This document shows positions 31,177 through 33,830 of a stretch of 33,830 nt of DNA, one piece after another. Position numbers and translations under genes: made by a program. The notes under the pieces were generated by a model that searched no databases, was not told the origin of the DNA, and was given only the letters and a program-made list of their open reading frames with translations. How positions within the stretch are numbered: position 1 is the first letter of the stretch; the number at the start of each line of letters is the position of its first letter. The DNA is from an uncultured bacterium. GTDB taxonomy: Bacteria; Planctomycetota; Phycisphaerae; Phycisphaerales; SM1A02. The stretch spans positions 1-33,830 of the forward strand of contig CAIKXA010000019.1 in assembly GCA_903831295.1 (NCBI GenBank). The letters are read 5' to 3'.

Positions 31177-33830
31177 TTACTCCTTTCGTTGCGCATCTTT
31201 GGCGGCGCCTGGCGCAAGGCCACGTCGAGCTGCGCCATACAGACTTCGCAAGAAACCAGTTTTCTTTTGCGGATCACCTGCGGGTTGAGCCGCAGCCGAA
31301 TTACCCGAAACATTGCCCGACACATTTGTTGGCGCTGTTGGCGCGGAATTTGTTGGTGAACTTGCGGAAGCGCTCGCGGGGGTATTGGAATACGAACCAG
31401 GATTGGATCGTGGATTCAAACCTTGTTGCGCCGCGGCGCGTTGCGAAGCGTTGGGATAAATAATTGGTTCGCGGTTTGGTCCTTGATCGCGACCACCACC
31501 TTGACCACCGCGACCGCGCCTGCGACGGCGTCCGCGCGGACCATCACCGACCGGCGCGTTGGGATCGTGCGGTTGGTTGGAATTATTCGCGCCTTCGCCA
31601 TTGCTTCCCGCGGTATCGGAAGAATCTGATTGATCATCTGATTGATCAGCCATATTTTCGCCTATATTTGCCGAAGAATTACCGCCATTTTGATTTGGCG
31701 CGCCATTCATTTGACCACCACGACGACCACGGCCGCCACGGCGACCGCGACGACGTCGCGGACTTCCATCTGGATTGGTGGCTTCTGGAGTTGGATTGTT
31801 TGGATCAACTGGAGCCGCACCTTCAACAGGCTCGCCTTCGATTGGTGTCAAACCATCTGGACGACCCGCGGACGCCAACGGCGAACGTTGTGGTTGAGAA
31901 GATTGCGAACGATCTTGACCGCGACCTTGGCCGCGACCACCACCTTGACCGCCACGACCGCGATCTTGACCTCGGCCATCACCACGACCACTACGACCGC
32001 GTTGATCGCGGCGTGGTTCAAATCGCTGTTGTGAACGACCTTCGGTGTTTGCGTCGCGCGGCGCATCGCTGTCTGCATCGCCAGGCTCTTCGCCTTCTTC
32101 AAGTTCTTGCGCGCGCACTTCATCAATCACCGCGGGCTCATCGTCAACCACTTCTGGAAGATCATCAAAGGCACCGCTCATAAGCATGGCTGTGGCGTCG
32201 GCGGGCAAGACCCGTCGACGACCACGACTACGTCCGCGATTACGACCGCGTGAATTATCTTCTTTGCTTGAATCGGATTGAACTGTGTCATCCATTTCAG
32301 GCGGCTCGGTTGGAAGATCCTCAAGCCGCGGCGCCGACAAATGCGACAAGCGCGGAATTTCAACATCCGCGCCGCGATCGTCGTAGGCGTACAAATCCAC
32401 GCGATCTCCCGCAATTGCCTCGCTAATTCGCACATCAATGCGCTTGCCCGAATCGCGTTCAACCTCCACCAATTGATGGCGGCGCGTTGAAAGAATCACG
32501 CTGGCCACGCGCACGCCGCACACCATTTCCACGCGGTGGATTTGCGGATAGCTCAACAAAAGTTGAATCTGTCGCAGACCATCGGCGGCGGTTGAATCTG
32601 GAAGACGCACTTCGCCACTTCCGGCGCAGTGAGGACAATCCATGTAGTGCGCCTTGCGAATGCTTGGACGCATGCGCTGACGCGTGAGTTCAATCATGCC
32701 GAAGGCGCTGATCGGGGCCACGGTGGTTTTCGCGCGGTCCTTCTTCAGATGTTCGGCGATGCGCATTTCAATATCGCGTCGATGACGCGGCATGCGCATG
32801 TCGATGAGATCGCACACAACAAGTCCACCTAAATCACGCAGACGAAGTTGGCGGCAAATTTCTTCAACCGCTTCCTTGTTGGTGTTGTAGGCGTTGGTTT
32901 CGCTATCGCGCGCGGAGCGGCTCTTGCCGCTGTTCACGTCGATGGCCACAAGCGCTTCGGTTTGATCAAGAACAAGCGCGCCGCCTGAAGGCAGCGGAAC
33001 TTCGCGGCTATGAATGCCGTCGATTTGTCGATCCAAATCAAACGCCGAGAAGATGGGCGCGGGACGATCATAAAACAGCACTTTTGGCGCGTCTTTTGCG
33101 AAAACCACTTCAAGGAACGCGGTCACGCGTTGCCACGCGGCCTCGTTGTCAACAATAATGTGGCTGATGGTTTCGTCAACCATTTCGCGAACAGTGCGCA
33201 GCAAAATATCGCTTTCGGTGTACAGCTCCGCGGGCGCGCCCACAGAGTTGATGCGCTTGGCCATGGCTTGCCACAAGCGTTGCAAGTAAGCGGCGTCGCG
33301 TTGCAGTTCGGTGCGGCTGCGATCAAAGCCAGCCGTGCGAAGAATAAATCCAAAGCCCTCGGGCAATTCAAGCGAGTCTAAAATCTTGCGCATCTCGCGG
33401 CGCTGTTGCTCGTCCTCAACCTTGCGGCTGACGCCAACCTTGTCCATGTCGGGCATCATCACCAACAAACGGCCAGGCACGCTGACATAACTGGTGAGCG
33501 TTGGACCTTTGGTGCCAATGCCTTGCTTGATCACTTGCACGGTGATCTCTTGGCCCTTCTTCACGCAATCTTGAATGGCAGGTCGATCGTGGCGCGGAAT
33601 TTTGTGTCCAACGCTTTCGGCCTTAATGCCACCTGGAAAATATTTTGGATGCAAATCACTGATGTGCAGGAATCCGTTTTGACCTTCGCCAAAATCAATG
33701 AAAGCGGCTTGAATTGCGGCTTCCACGTTGGTGACGCGGCCCTTGTAAATGTTTCCCACGTTGGTGGCGCTGGTCACGCGCTCGGCGAAGTACGACTCAA
33801 GTCGGCGACCGCGCACAAAGGCCACGCGAC
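31177..33830 (-). CDS. rne: Ribonuclease E/G family protein, 5' end outside window
   Basis: The frame is open past the right edge. A GTG at 33825 is present but is not the true start, since the family's conserved N-terminal R-V-A segment already runs into the edge. Counting from that GTG, an S1 domain lies at about 24-115 (GNIYKGRV, FIDFGEGQNGFLHISD). The catalytic aspartates are D296 (AIDVNSGK) and D339 (VVCDLIDM), and the zinc-link is C397-P-H-C400. The C-terminal 400 residues are disordered and Arg/Gly-rich (RGRNRGRSRGRRR, RRRRGRRGGRGRRGG) and probably bind RNA or degradosome partners. It cleaves single-stranded RNA in rRNA processing and mRNA decay. The choice between RNase E and RNase G naming rests on the long tail. 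Confidence 0.94.
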   Translation of the reverse strand, partial: RVAFVRGRRLESYFAERVTSATNVGNIYKGRVTNVEAAIQAAFIDFGEGQNGFLHISDLHPKYFPGGIKAESVGHKIPRHDRPAIQDCVKKGQEITVQVIKQGIGTKGPTLTSYVSVPGRLLVMMPDMDKVGVSRKVEDEQQRREMRKILDSLELPEGFGFILRTAGFDRSRTELQRDAAYLQRLWQAMAKRINSVGAPAELYTESDILLRTVREMVDETISHIIVDNEAAWQRVTAFLEVVFAKDAPKVLFYDRPAPIFSAFDLDRQIDGIHSREVPLPSGGALVLDQTEALVAIDVNSGKSRSARDSETNAYNTNKEAVEEICRQLRLRDLGGLVVCDLIDMRMPRHRRDIEMRIAEHLKKDRAKTTVAPISAFGMIELTRQRMRPSIRKAHYMDCPHCAGSGEVRLPDSTAADGLRQIQLLLSYPQIHRVEMVCGVRVASVILSTRRHQLVEVERDSGKRIDVRISEAIAGDRVDLYAYDDRGADVEIPRLSHLSAPRLEDLPTEPPEMDDTVQSDSSKEDNSRGRNRGRSRGRRRVLPADATAMLMSGAFDDLPEVVDDEPAVIDEVRAQELEEGEEPGDADSDAPRDANTEGRSQQRFEPRRDQRGRSGRGDGRGQDRGRGGQGGGRGQGRGQDRSQSSQPQRSPLASAGRPDGLTPIEGEPVEGAAPVDPNNPTPEATNPDGSPRRRRGRRGGRGRRGGQMNGAPNQNGGNSSANIGENMADQSDDQSDSSDTAGSNGEGANNSNQPHDPNAPVGDGPRGRRRRRGRGGQGGGRDQGPNREPIIYPNASQRAAAQQGLNPRSNPGSYSNTPASASASSPTNSAPTAPTNVSGNVSGNSAAAQPAGDPQKKTGFLRSLYGAARRGLAPGAAKDAQRKE

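Noticed and set aside
31464..32183. Long plus-strand open frame of 239 aa rich in Asp, His and Arg
   Set aside because: It is the antisense shadow of the Arg/Gly-rich tail of the RNase E/G gene.

Overview
The window looks like a chromosomal segment of a planctomycete, most likely of the Phycisphaerae type. The main reasons are two large secreted proteins that end in dockerin-like double repeats (GDLN.D..VNSADLGIQL..FG), a secreted Tricorn-family protease, a long multi-PDZ site-2 protease, a DUF1570-type secreted metalloprotein, moderate GC content, and generally weak or missing Shine-Dalgarno sequences. This assignment is inference; no rRNA is present. Most genes are ordinary housekeeping or envelope genes, and I see no phage, IS transposase, CRISPR array or defence island.

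Layout. 1-300: a compact inverted-repeat element, then tRNA-Gly(GCC) on the minus strand with its own terminator. 415-843: a small unknown plus-strand gene framed by a promoter candidate and a strong terminator. 929-8435: a minus-strand run read in the order prfB (with a programmed +1 frameshift), archaeal-type glycogen debranching enzyme, ECF sigma factor and secreted Tricorn-like protease. 8486-9715: a plus-strand class I aminotransferase that overlaps tail-to-tail with the next cluster. 9699-12490: a minus-strand cluster STAS protein, orphan nuoB, membrane M28 peptidase, the last two translationally coupled. 12578-15513: a plus-strand DUF1570-like metalloprotein and a WspA-like chemoreceptor. 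15580-16857: a minus-strand YihY/BrkB membrane protein. 16901-19012: a plus-strand cluster rluB-type pseudouridine synthase, degenerate FmdB-like small protein and DUF429-like protein. 19084-19942: queE and tRNA-Leu(GAG) on the minus strand. 20139-26153: two tandem paralogous fungalysin-like secreted metalloproteases with dockerin-like tails. 26417-26920: smpB. 27002-33830: a minus-strand operon-like series rne/rng (5' end outside the window), dxr, rseP and a short-chain dehydrogenase.

How they fit together. Translation and RNA quality control are well represented (prfB, smpB, RNase E/G, rluB, queE, two tRNAs). Envelope and secreted proteolysis is the second theme: Tricorn, M28, DUF1570, two M36-like enzymes and RseP, with an ECF sigma factor beside the Tricorn gene and no recognisable anti-sigma gene next to it. 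The STAS and WspA-like genes sit close together on opposite strands and may belong to one signalling unit.

The most notable points are the prfB recoding site without the usual internal Shine-Dalgarno, the ECF sigma/secreted Tricorn pair, the duplicated M36-dockerin proteases, the orphan nuoB coupled to an M28 peptidase, an FmdB-like protein that has lost its N-terminal cysteine pairs, and a structured inverted repeat at the left end. I do not see a clearly new multi-gene system.
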